Positions 7,414-14,921 of a DNA stretch of 55,641 nucleotides are shown piece after piece. Every line of letters starts with the position of its first letter. Positions within the stretch are counted from its first letter, which is position 1. Made by a program: the position numbers and the translations under genes. The stretch spans positions 1 to 55,641 of the forward strand of contig JAHILF010000047.1 of NCBI GenBank assembly GCA_018897105.1. The letters are read 5' to 3'. The stretch comes from Pseudomonadota bacterium. GTDB lineage: Bacteria; Desulfobacterota; Desulfobulbia; Desulfobulbales; SURF-16. The notes below the pieces were generated by a model that ran no database searches, was not told the origin of the DNA, and saw only the letters and a list, made by a program, of their open reading frames with translations.

Positions 7414-8609
7414 GAATTCTTCTTCTTTCCCGGGCCGGGCAGAATGCTCTGCATGAGGTGAATGATTCTGATGAAAAAATCGATCAGGTGCAGCGTGCTT
7501 TCCCGGTTGGCGAAACGGAGTATGTAGAGAGTCACGACGCCGAAGATAATATTGGGCAGCCACATGGTGATGGCCACGGGCAAGGGGCTGCCGGCGCTAA
7601 AGGATTTGACGGTGGTCAGAATCACATAATAACAGATGAAGATGATCAGTCCCAGGGGGACGCCTATTGAGCGCTGACCCGGCCTGGTACGCAGGGCAAG
7701 GGGCAGACCGAGAATGGTCAGGATAAAGCAGCCGCCTGGCAGCACCAGCCGGAGATGATATTGGATCAACTGCGAGATGCTCTCAGGGGATTGCCGCCCA
7801 TGGGTAGACACATAGTCTGTGATTTCATGCTGGGTCATTTCGCTGTTGCTGATGGACATTGCTCCCTCTTCATCATCCATGCCCGGTCCCTGCAGGGGAA
7901 TATTGATGCGGTAAGTGGCAAAGCTGATCGTCTGGGTGCGGTCCTCCTTGGCCTGGTGAATGGAGCCGTGGTCGAGCTGCAGGGTGAGCAGCAGGTTCGG
8001 CATGTCGGCATGGATAAAGCCGCTTTCCGCAATGATGGTGAGGGGATTTTCGCTGTCCCGGCTGTCGGCCACGTAGACGCCATGCCATTTACCTGTTTTC
8101 GGATCCTTCTGATCAATATAGATCACCACATCCGGCAGGCCGTCGCTGAATTTTTTCTCCTGCAGTCCCTTGTCGATTTTCTCCTTGGCCAGCTGGAAAA
8201 AAAGTTTCTTCATGGCAGTGGTGCCGCTGGGAATCAGGGTGGTGGAAAAATAGCCGGTCAGCAGAGAGGTGCACAAGGCAAAAAAGACCACCGCAGGCAG
8301 CATGCGGTAGAGACCGATGCCGGCAGCTTTTAAGGCGATCAGTTCATTGTCGTTGCCCATTCTGGTGAAACAGAGGATGACCCCCAGCATGCTGGCCATG
8401 GGAATGGCAAACAGGAAGAGATTGGGCGCCATGTAAGCGCACAGCCTGATAAAGTCCGGCAGGCTGATGCCGAAGTTGATGATGAAGTCAAACAGGGGAA
8501 GGATGCGTCCGAGAAAGAGGATTGTCGTCAGAATAAGCAGGCTGGCAAAGAAGGGAGCCAACGTCTCGGTGACCAGGTATGCGTAAAGTAACAGGGGCAA
8601 GTCAATCAT
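7410..8609 (-). CDS. lptF: LPS export permease LptF
   Basis: 399 residues. The N-terminal helices (YLVTETLAPFFASLLILTTILFLG, FIRLCAYMAPNLFLFAIPMASMLGVIL) carry the ELIALKAAGIG segment conserved in LptF/LptG. A periplasmic beta domain follows (about 150-270), then C-terminal helices starting RLVLPGGCFILTILGLPLALR. It pairs with LptG, to which it is joined by a four-base overlap. The gene begins 54 bases after crcB ends, in the same direction. Confidence 0.92.
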   Translation of the reverse strand: MIDLPLLLYAYLVTETLAPFFASLLILTTILFLGRILPLFDFIINFGISLPDFIRLCAYMAPNLFLFAIPMASMLGVILCFTRMGNDNELIALKAAGIGLYRMLPAVVFFALCTSLLTGYFSTTLIPSGTTAMKKLFFQLAKEKIDKGLQEKKFSDGLPDVVIYIDQKDPKTGKWHGVYVADSRDSENPLTIIAESGFIHADMPNLLLTLQLDHGSIHQAKEDRTQTISFATYRINIPLQGPGMDDEEGAMSISNSEMTQHEITDYVSTHGRQSPESISQLIQYHLRLVLPGGCFILTILGLPLALRTRPGQRSIGVPLGLIIFICYYVILTTVKSFSAGSPLPVAITMWLPNIIFGVVTLYILRFANRESTLHLIDFFIRIIHLMQSILPGPGKKKNS

Positions 8610-8663
8610 CCATTAAGATTTGCAGATATCTGCTGCGTGCAGGCCGGTCCTGCCGAGGAGGGC

Positions 8664-9032
8664 TCATCGTCTGGCCAGCATGAAGCCGAAAAATACCAGG
8701 AGGATGCCGGCAATATTGCTGATCAGCATATAGGTCAGAGCAGTCCTGTATTCCCCCACTTTCAGCAGCTGGGTCGCCTCCCTGGCAAAGGTCGAGAAGG
8801 TGGTAAATCCGCCGAGAAAACCGGTGAAAATAAAGAGTTTCCAGCTGCCGGTCAACCGCGTCCCCTCGAAAAATGCCCAGAGATAGCCGATGAGAAAGGA
8901 GCCGAGGAGATTCACCGCCAGGGTGCCAAAGGGAAAGGCCTGTGAGGTAAATCGCTGAACCAGGACGAAAAGCAGATAGCGGAAAACGGCGCCCAGACCG
9001 CCGCCGGTCATTATTGCCAGAATTTTTGTCAT
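8664..9032 (-). CDS. crcB: fluoride channel Fluc/CrcB
   Basis: 122 residues with four membrane helices. Family hallmarks: GGGLGAVFRYLL at the N-terminus, PFGTLAVNLLGSFLIGYL in helix 2 (pore Asn), and TGFLGGFTTFSTFAREA in helix 3 with the Phe box and Na+-site backbone region. It forms a dimeric fluoride exporter in the inner membrane. It is the first gene of the minus-strand run leading into lptFG. I see no convincing fluoride riboswitch in the short leader. Confidence 0.93.
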   Translation of the reverse strand: MTKILAIMTGGGLGAVFRYLLFVLVQRFTSQAFPFGTLAVNLLGSFLIGYLWAFFEGTRLTGSWKLFIFTGFLGGFTTFSTFAREATQLLKVGEYRTALTYMLISNIAGILLVFFGFMLARR

Positions 9033-9122
9033 AATTATATTGAGCTAGTTGGTATGAGAGTGTTAAAAACATTTCAATTTATCATATTTCACCATATCTA
9101 ACACTTTTTTTCGAATCAGGGT

Positions 9123-10658
9123 ATGCAACCATTTGTTTTTGCAGTTGCGGTTGAGGCGATTGCTCCCAGCCTGCATGATAATACCGGCGACATCGACCGG
9201 CTGAAAAAGGCAGTGTCTGCCGCAAAGGGTATGGCGCTGACGATCCCCTTGCGCCATATGGCGGAGATTGCAGCAAATTTCAGGAAAGCCGGCTTTAAAG
9301 GGGCGGCCATCATCAATGATCTGCCCGCCGGAGCTGTGCTGGTTGATTTTATGGCGGAGCAGCCCGTTATGCTGCCCGCCATGGCCCTTGATCTGGGCAC
9401 CACTCATCTTGAGGCCAGCCTGATCAATCTGGTAGACGGCCGGGTGGTGGCCAGGAGCAACCGGGAGAACAGCCAAATCGAGTTCGGCGCCGACATCCTC
9501 ACCCGCATTCATTATGCCGCCAAAGAGAACGGTCTGCGCCGCCTGCATGAAATTATTGTGGCAACGATCAACGAGCTGGCCACAGATCTGGCCGAACTGG
9601 CAGGGGAAAAAAGAGAAAATATCCGGGCGCTTTCGGTGAGCGGCAACACCACCATGGTGCATCTGCTGCTGCAGCTTAATCCCTTTCACCTCTGCCGGGA
9701 ACCTTACATCCCCATGGTCAACAGCCCTGATCCTTTTGCGGCCGCGGAAATCGGTCTGGCTCTTCATCCGGCGGCGCCGGTGTGGGTCATGCCCAGTATC
9801 GGCAGCTATTTCGGCGGCGATCTCATCTCCGGTATCGTGGCCAGCGGCATGGACCAGCAAGATGAGACCTGCATGCTGATTGACGTGGGCACCAATGCCG
9901 AGGTGGTTGTGGGCAACAGGGAATGGCTCATTGCCTGCGCCGGGGCCGCCGGCCCGGCACTCGAAGGCGGGGTGGCCCGCATGGGCATGCGGGCGGGACC
10001 CGGTGCCATCGAGCATGTGGAGATTGATCCGCAGACCCTGGAGCTGCGCTACCGGACCATTGACAACGGCAAACCGCGGGGCATATGCGGATCAGGCATC
10101 ATTGATCTGGTGGCCTGTCTGTATCTGGCGAGAATCATTGACATCCGCGGCAAATTCAGGCTGGAGCGCTGTCCTGATCGTTTTATCGATACCCCGCAAG
10201 GTCCGGCCTTTGTCGTGGTCGGCCCTGCAGAGGCGGCCGGCGGTGAACCGGTGGTGCTGGGTCAGGTGGACCTTGATGCCATGATGCGCTCCAAGGCTGC
10301 CATGTATGCGATCCTGACCACCCTGATTAATCAGGTGGGGCTGGAATTCGCTGATCTGCACCGCATCTATGTGGCCGGGGCCTTTGGTCGCCATATTGAC
10401 CCGCGCCGGGCCATCACCCTGGGCATGCTGCCCGATCTGCCACTGCAAACCTTTCAGTCCATCGGCAACAGCTCTCTGGCCGGGGCGGAACTGATCCTGC
10501 TTGAGAGGCGTAGCCGAGAGCGCTGCCGGCAGTTGATCAGCAAAATTACCTACCTGGAGCTCAACGTCAACCAGGAGTTCATGATCCGTTTCTCCGGCTC
10601 CCGCTTCATCCCCCACACCGACACCTCCCTTTTCCCCTCGGTTCCTGTTTTTGATTGA
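9123..10658 (+). CDS. RACo-like corrinoid-activating ASKHA protein without ferredoxin domain
   Basis: 511 residues. The core matches the C-terminal DUF4445/RACo ASKHA region: MALDLGTTHLEASLINL (phosphate-1, near residue 87), ALSVSGNTTMVHLLL, MLIDVGTNAEVVVGN (phosphate-2), CAGAAGPALEGG, ICGSGIIDLVACL and IYVAGAFGRHI. RACo proteins use ATP hydrolysis to drive reductive reactivation of inactive Co(II) corrinoid proteins. They normally carry an N-terminal [2Fe-2S] ferredoxin domain (about 630 residues in all). That domain is absent here: an in-frame TAA at 9099 shuts off upstream extension. No methyltransferase or corrinoid protein is adjacent. Confidence 0.85.
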   Translation: MQPFVFAVAVEAIAPSLHDNTGDIDRLKKAVSAAKGMALTIPLRHMAEIAANFRKAGFKGAAIINDLPAGAVLVDFMAEQPVMLPAMALDLGTTHLEASLINLVDGRVVARSNRENSQIEFGADILTRIHYAAKENGLRRLHEIIVATINELATDLAELAGEKRENIRALSVSGNTTMVHLLLQLNPFHLCREPYIPMVNSPDPFAAAEIGLALHPAAPVWVMPSIGSYFGGDLISGIVASGMDQQDETCMLIDVGTNAEVVVGNREWLIACAGAAGPALEGGVARMGMRAGPGAIEHVEIDPQTLELRYRTIDNGKPRGICGSGIIDLVACLYLARIIDIRGKFRLERCPDRFIDTPQGPAFVVVGPAEAAGGEPVVLGQVDLDAMMRSKAAMYAILTTLINQVGLEFADLHRIYVAGAFGRHIDPRRAITLGMLPDLPLQTFQSIGNSSLAGAELILLERRSRERCRQLISKITYLELNVNQEFMIRFSGSRFIPHTDTSLFPSVPVFD

Positions 10659-10689
10659 AAGGAGAATTTCGGGCGCGAAAAAACAGTTT

Positions 10690-10717
10690 CCCCCGCTTGA
10701 CGCTGGGGGTGGTTTTT
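10690..10717 (+). terminator. putative intrinsic terminator after the RACo-like gene
   Basis: CCCCCGC-TTGAC-GC(T)GGGGG forms a GC-rich stem with one bulged T, followed by TGGTTTTT. It lies about 30 bases after the stop codon at 10658. Confidence 0.5.
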
Positions 10718-10763
10718 GGATTATTGAAGGGACGGCTAACGGTATCGGTTCCTGCCGTCAGTC

Positions 10764-11723
10764 TCATGCGTCCTTGGCAGGACATGGTCCGCAATCCTGT
10801 TTTTGCCATAGGACAACCCTGTTCCTGCCGGTCTGCTTGGCTCTGTAGAGTGCCTGGTCAGCCCGTTCCGTGAGTTTTTCCAGGGTGTCGCCTGCTTTAT
10901 ACCGGGCGACTCCGGCTGAGATCGTCACCGGAAACGGGATTTCCTCACTGAAACCTGCGGCTATGCCGCACCGTATCCTCTCTGCGCAGGCGGCCGCTTT
11001 TGTTTCATCGTCTGCAGGCAGCAGAATGACAAACTCTTCACCTCCCCAGCGCGCCGCCGTATCATATGGTCTGCACTGTTGCTGCATATAGCGGCTGACT
11101 TCCCTGAGCACTGTGTCTCCCCTCAGATGTCCGTGGGTGTCATTGATTTTTTTAAAAAAATCCAGGTCAAGAAAAATAATTGACAGAGGAAGGTTCTGGC
11201 GGACGGTTCTGGCAACCTCTTCCTCAAAGGTATGGATGAAATGGCGTCGGTTGGCCAGGCCGGTCAGCGGGTCCTTGGTTGACAGTTCCCTCAGTTCTTC
11301 AACCAGATTCTGAATCTGTGTGTCTTTTTCCTGACGTATAGTGCCAAGTATGCCGAATAGTGCCCCGAATAAAAGCGGGTGCGCCAGAAAAAAACACTGG
11401 AGTGGGCTCTGGAAAATATCAGAAATGTCTGGGGCAAGGTGGCCCTTGGCAGTCATTGCCAGAGAAGTTGTAACAAGCGGAATAGGTATCCCCCAGAGAA
11501 GCCCGAACCAGATATAGGGGTTCTTGAAAAGATTATAGCTGTGCAGGCACAGGCATGCGGAAAGGAATTCCCGCACCTCATCTGTGAATGTACGGGGCAT
11601 TGAGGAGATCATTATCTCTTCGGGACTCGGAAATGTGCTTTCGTCTTCATTCCGGTTCTGCCCCTGGTCCGAAGAGCTTTGGCCGCTCGATTGTTTATTT
11701 TGTTTAACCCTCAATTTTTTCAC
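10764..11723 (-). CDS. membrane-bound diguanylate cyclase (GGDEF)
   Basis: 319 residues. A hydrophilic N-terminus precedes two membrane helices (about 70-91 and 109-129). A GGDEF domain follows with KDPLTGLANRRHF, LDLDFFKKINDTHGH and the active-site loop GGEEF at 227-231. The inhibitory I-site RPYD (218-221) lies five residues upstream, so product inhibition by c-di-GMP is expected. It makes c-di-GMP from two GTP at the inner face of the membrane. There is no obvious sensory domain between the helices. Monocistronic and convergent with the preceding gene. Confidence 0.92.
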   Translation of the reverse strand: MKKLRVKQNKQSSGQSSSDQGQNRNEDESTFPSPEEIMISSMPRTFTDEVREFLSACLCLHSYNLFKNPYIWFGLLWGIPIPLVTTSLAMTAKGHLAPDISDIFQSPLQCFFLAHPLLFGALFGILGTIRQEKDTQIQNLVEELRELSTKDPLTGLANRRHFIHTFEEEVARTVRQNLPLSIIFLDLDFFKKINDTHGHLRGDTVLREVSRYMQQQCRPYDTAARWGGEEFVILLPADDETKAAACAERIRCGIAAGFSEEIPFPVTISAGVARYKAGDTLEKLTERADQALYRAKQTGRNRVVLWQKQDCGPCPAKDA

Positions 11724-12099
11724 TCCGCAGGGGCTGGCTTGTGCGCTGTGGACCCTGCATGAACTGTTAAAACGTAATTTCAGAAGGAAAGGTCTTCAAT
11801 TTTCCAGGATTCAGCATGGTTGAAAAAGGATACAGTATATCCCATGCAGTCTTTAATTATACCACTTATATCACGTTTTTTGTAGGCTACACCCGGTTGG
11901 TTCCGGTCCCGTATTCATTATTTCCTTTTATCCCGATAGATTTTGCTCTTTCACTTATTTTATCGGCATGTTGGGTTTACCCCTTGTCGAGGAGGTGATC
12001 CCACGGGAATATCGGGCGGATCGCGTGCGAGAAGTCCTATCGCTACGATTCGCTACGATGTCGTGATCTTCGAATTGTACTACCCGCCTCAGACCACAC
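11724..12099. other. non-coding stretch upstream of the kinase pseudogene
   Basis: This 376-base stretch contains no convincing gene. A 60-codon frame at 11816-11998 has no ribosome site or family resemblance. Around 11985-12065 the bases look like a short coding fragment (REYRADRVREVLSLRF), perhaps debris from the truncated gene that follows. Confidence 0.5.
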
Positions 12100-12728
12100 A
12101 AGCAGGTTGATTCAATCCGCGAACTCGGCTCCTCCATTGCCCGTATTCAGCTGGGACTCGGCATCCTGGAGCAGCGTCTTGAGGGAGATAACCGGGAACG
12201 GACAAGAGATGTCATGGAGGATGTGGACCACATGTCAAACCTGGGGAATGAACTGCTATCATTTTCACGGGCGGAAATGAACCCGGCGAGGATCAGATTG
12301 GCGGTAACGGAATTGCTGCCCCTGGTGCAGGGGGTGGTGCAGCGGGAAGGGGCTCCCGGGGCAGAGATTGTCGTGCAGATAGATGCGGGCATTTCTGTTG
12401 TGGCGGCCCCGAGCTGCTGACCAGGGCCATTGCCAACCTTATCAGAAATGCCGTGAGATACGCCGGCAAGACGGTCACGATTTACATTACTGCAGAGAGA
12501 AAAAATGCTGTGGTAGCTATTGAAATAAGAGACTCCGGTCCGGGAGTGGCCGAGAAGCTGATGAAGCGCATCTTCGAGCCTTTCTTACGTCCCGAACTTT
12601 CCCGGGATCGGGATTCCGGCGGCGTGGGCCTTGGCCTTGCCATTGTCAAGACCTGCATCGAAGCATGCAAAGGCACAGTCTCTGCCCGCAATAGCCAACC
12701 CACAGGATTTGCCGTGACCATAAATTAG
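12100..12728 (+). pseudogene. sensor histidine kinase, N-terminally truncated and frameshifted
   Basis: Two frames together give a kinase core. Frame one reads SIRELGSSIARIQLGLGILE, a degenerate CpxA/EnvZ-type dimerisation box in which the phospho-accepting His is replaced by Arg, then FSRAEMNPARIRLAV. After AGISVVAAP it hits TGA at 12418. Deletion of one C in the GGCCCC run near 12410 shifts the frame. The continuation reads ELLTRAIANLIRNAVRYAG (N box), EIRDSGPGVAE (G1), FEPFLR and SGGVGLGLAIVKTC (G2). No sensor or membrane part is left. It is not a working kinase. Confidence 0.8.
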
Positions 12729-12738
12729 CAGCAGGTTG

Positions 12739-12777
12739 AAAAAAGAAACGGGGCGATCCGGATGTGCCGGATCGCCC
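12739..12777 (-). terminator. strong intrinsic terminator of the porin gene
   Basis: On the minus strand GGGCGATCCGG-CACAT-CCGGATCGCCC (perfect 11-bp stem) is followed by CGTTTCTTTTTT. It lies about 45 bases after the porin stop and can also block transcription from the kinase remnant. Confidence 0.85.
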
Positions 12778-12820
12778 TGTGTTGTTCAGTCAATATGGGG
12801 CCTTGATCAGACTTCGCTCA

Positions 12821-14140
12821 TCAGAACTTATACTTGGCGTCTATAAAAATTATCTCAGCATCTTCAACCTTTGAGGTGGATGCATTATAGAAATCTTCGT
12901 CCTGTTCGTACCAGAGATAGCTGATAAGTGCTGACCAGTTTTTGGTGAAATCATATCCAGCCTGCAGCCGGTAGCCTTTCTTGTTGGTCCAGGACATTCC
13001 GCTGCCGAAATCGGCATCGGCCAGGAAACCATAGAGAGAATCAGCTTCAATGACTGAATAGTCCAGACCAAGATAAATTTTATCTATCTGGGCATTCACC
13101 CCGACAGCCCAGCCCATGTCGGCATCATCAGGTTCCTTTGGGAAATTTTTTATCTGGCTTTCACCCACATCGCCATCGGCGCCGAAATTCTTCCAGATCT
13201 GGCCATATGCACCAAGCGTGGCACTGCCGGCCGGGACGGAAATCTTCCCATACAGGTCACCAATCTCCAGGCCGTATTCGTCAGGGTCAATATTGCCTAA
13301 TGAGCTATCGCTGTAATCGTTGATTAATGATTGGTCATATTTCTGGTAGCCGGCTGCCAGGGTGTACTTCACATCCCCTGCTGCACCCCGGTAACCGGCC
13401 TGGCCATAATAGAGCATTGCCGTGTTATCTCCCGCACTGTTCCCAGTAGGGACCAGTTTGGCGTCATAGGCGCCCAGTGTGGCAAATGGTCCGGTCTTCT
13501 GGCCGTATTGGGCGGTGAGGCCGGCAAAACGCACGTCACCGTCATACATGACCCAGGCCATTTCGTACGGGTTGGGCTGTTGGCCGAGGGTGAAGCTGAA
13601 GTCCTGCCATTTGTGCTTGGCATAGGCATAATCGAGACTGACATAGTTGCGATCAAAGGCACTGTTCTGACTCCAGGTGCCATTGGAGTTGGTTGCCTGA
13701 TTCTGGTCATTGGCGATAAGGCCGGCGCCTACCTGCCAATCCTCAGCCTCATTGTCCCACACCAAGCCTATGCGGAAACGGGTTCGCCACCGGTCACGGT
13801 TATAGTCATTACTGGATGACTCATTGTAGTAGTTTCTGCTACCCCGATCATAACGGACGCGCAGGTCGCTCTTAAGGGTCAGTTGGTTAATGAATTTGTT
13901 GGCCAGCGCAACCTTGCCTGCAGCCTTTTCTTCAACAACAGCCCCCTCAACCTTTTGTTTTTCCACCTGTTCAAGTTTGCTTTCCAAGGCGGAAATTTTC
14001 TCCATCTGGGCGGCGAGCTGGGCGCGCATGGCCTCAAGCTCCCTCTTGATATCATCTTGTGATGTGCTCTGTGCATCGGCTATGGCGGGTAGCGCGACAG
14101 ATACACTCAAGGCAAGTACGGTGGACAAAATCTTTTTCAT
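12821..14140 (-). CDS. putative outer-membrane porin
   Basis: 439 residues from the ATG at 14140 (AGGAG seven bases upstream). A signal peptide (MKKILSTVLALSVSVALPAIADA) is followed by a short coiled coil (about 26-65, DIKRELEAMRAQLAAQMEKISALESKLE split by heptads). A beta-barrel then starts LTLKSDLRVRYDRG and ends in VDAKYKF-like ...FIDAKYKF, with a C-terminal Phe. This layout matches the Porin_5 'putative porin' family. The substrate is unknown. It is monocistronic, with a strong terminator downstream and a palindromic operator just upstream of the start. Confidence 0.85.
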   Translation of the reverse strand: MKKILSTVLALSVSVALPAIADAQSTSQDDIKRELEAMRAQLAAQMEKISALESKLEQVEKQKVEGAVVEEKAAGKVALANKFINQLTLKSDLRVRYDRGSRNYYNESSSNDYNRDRWRTRFRIGLVWDNEAEDWQVGAGLIANDQNQATNSNGTWSQNSAFDRNYVSLDYAYAKHKWQDFSFTLGQQPNPYEMAWVMYDGDVRFAGLTAQYGQKTGPFATLGAYDAKLVPTGNSAGDNTAMLYYGQAGYRGAAGDVKYTLAAGYQKYDQSLINDYSDSSLGNIDPDEYGLEIGDLYGKISVPAGSATLGAYGQIWKNFGADGDVGESQIKNFPKEPDDADMGWAVGVNAQIDKIYLGLDYSVIEADSLYGFLADADFGSGMSWTNKKGYRLQAGYDFTKNWSALISYLWYEQDEDFYNASTSKVEDAEIIFIDAKYKF

Positions 14141-14166
14141 GAAAGTTTCTCCTGGTCTCCTTAAGA

Positions 14167-14192
14167 TTAATGAATGAACGGCCATTCATTAA
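14167..14192. promoter_or_regulatory. TetR-type palindromic operator at the porin promoter
   Basis: TTAATGAATG and CATTCATTAA form a perfect 10-bp inverted repeat with a six-base spacer, 27 bases upstream of the porin start. Size and symmetry fit a TetR/AcrR-family operator. The TetR regulator in this window (50767-51381) has different palindromes (CGACYNTGGTCG) at its own promoter, so the cognate regulator is probably elsewhere. Confidence 0.55.
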
Positions 14193-14341
14193 CAATACCA
14201 TAAATCAGGAAAATATGCAAAAGAAAATCGCCGTATTACAACGAGTTAACTCCTATGCCTTATGGTTCTAATGGGCTCGTAATTAATTTGTAGTTAGGTG
14301 GGATTAGTAATTGATCTAATCGAAACGAATTGAAACGGAAT

Positions 14342-14371
14342 AAGCTGCGGAAGATGTTTCTTCCGCAGCTT
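14342..14371 (-). terminator. hairpin downstream of the molybdoenzyme operon
   Basis: AAGCTGCGGAAGA and TCTTCCGCAGCTT form a perfect 13-bp stem with a TGTT loop, about 100 bases beyond the last gene of the operon. The U-tract is poor, so termination is likely but not certain. Confidence 0.5.
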
Positions 14372-14468
14372 CTGGTGAAAACGAACTGGACCTGCCTGGA
14401 AAACTGAAAATGGTTAGTTGAAGGGTTATGAATTTTCGATAAACACTGGCCATTTTTGACGGAAGTCG

Positions 14469-14921
14469 CTAAATCTCCTGCAAGGTGACAAATTTGAGGG
14501 CATGGGTGGCGCAGCGGGTGACGCAGGCGGGTTTAAGGCCGGCATCAATCCTGTCCATGCAGTAATCGCACTTGACCACCTTACCGGTATCCGAATTGAG
14601 CTGGGGCACGCCCCAGGTGCAGGCGCCGATGCAGGCCATACAGCCGATACATTTCTCCTGCTCAACCAGAACAATGCCGTCATGCCGTTTCTGCATGGCG
14701 CCCGTCGGGCAGACCGCCACGCAGTCTGGGTCTTCGCAATGATAGCAGGAACGGAACCGGAACTCGGTCTTGGGCACTCCCGCCACCATTTTGAGCGGTT
14801 CCTGGCTGATCTCGCAGAGAATGGGGCCGACCGGCAAGCCTTTGTTGGTCTTGCAGTGGATCTCGCAGCCGTGGCAGCCGATGCACCGCTTCGAGTTGAG
14901 ATAGAGCATGTACTTTTTCAT
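14469..14921 (-). CDS. 4Fe-4S electron-transfer subunit of a molybdopterin oxidoreductase
   Basis: 150 residues, DmsB/PhsB/PsrB type. Four cysteine clusters are visible: CIGCHGCEIHC, CYHCEDPDCVAVCP, CIGCMACIGAC and CDYCMDRIDAGLKPACVTRC (last one split by the usual loop). It would pass electrons between the catalytic subunit and a redox partner. The ATG at 14921 overlaps the catalytic-subunit stop (ATGA). No membrane anchor (PsrC/NrfD-like) gene follows, so the quinone link, if any, is encoded elsewhere. Confidence 0.9.
   Translation of the reverse strand: MKKYMLYLNSKRCIGCHGCEIHCKTNKGLPVGPILCEISQEPLKMVAGVPKTEFRFRSCYHCEDPDCVAVCPTGAMQKRHDGIVLVEQEKCIGCMACIGACTWGVPQLNSDTGKVVKCDYCMDRIDAGLKPACVTRCATHALKFVTLQEI

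Noticed and set aside
9033-9122. Fluoride riboswitch ahead of crcB
   Set aside because: The leader is short and AT-rich, and no conserved fluoride-aptamer segments could be recognised.
11816-11998. A 60-codon open frame with hydrophobic stretches
   Set aside because: No ribosome site, no recognisable family and located in a decayed region.
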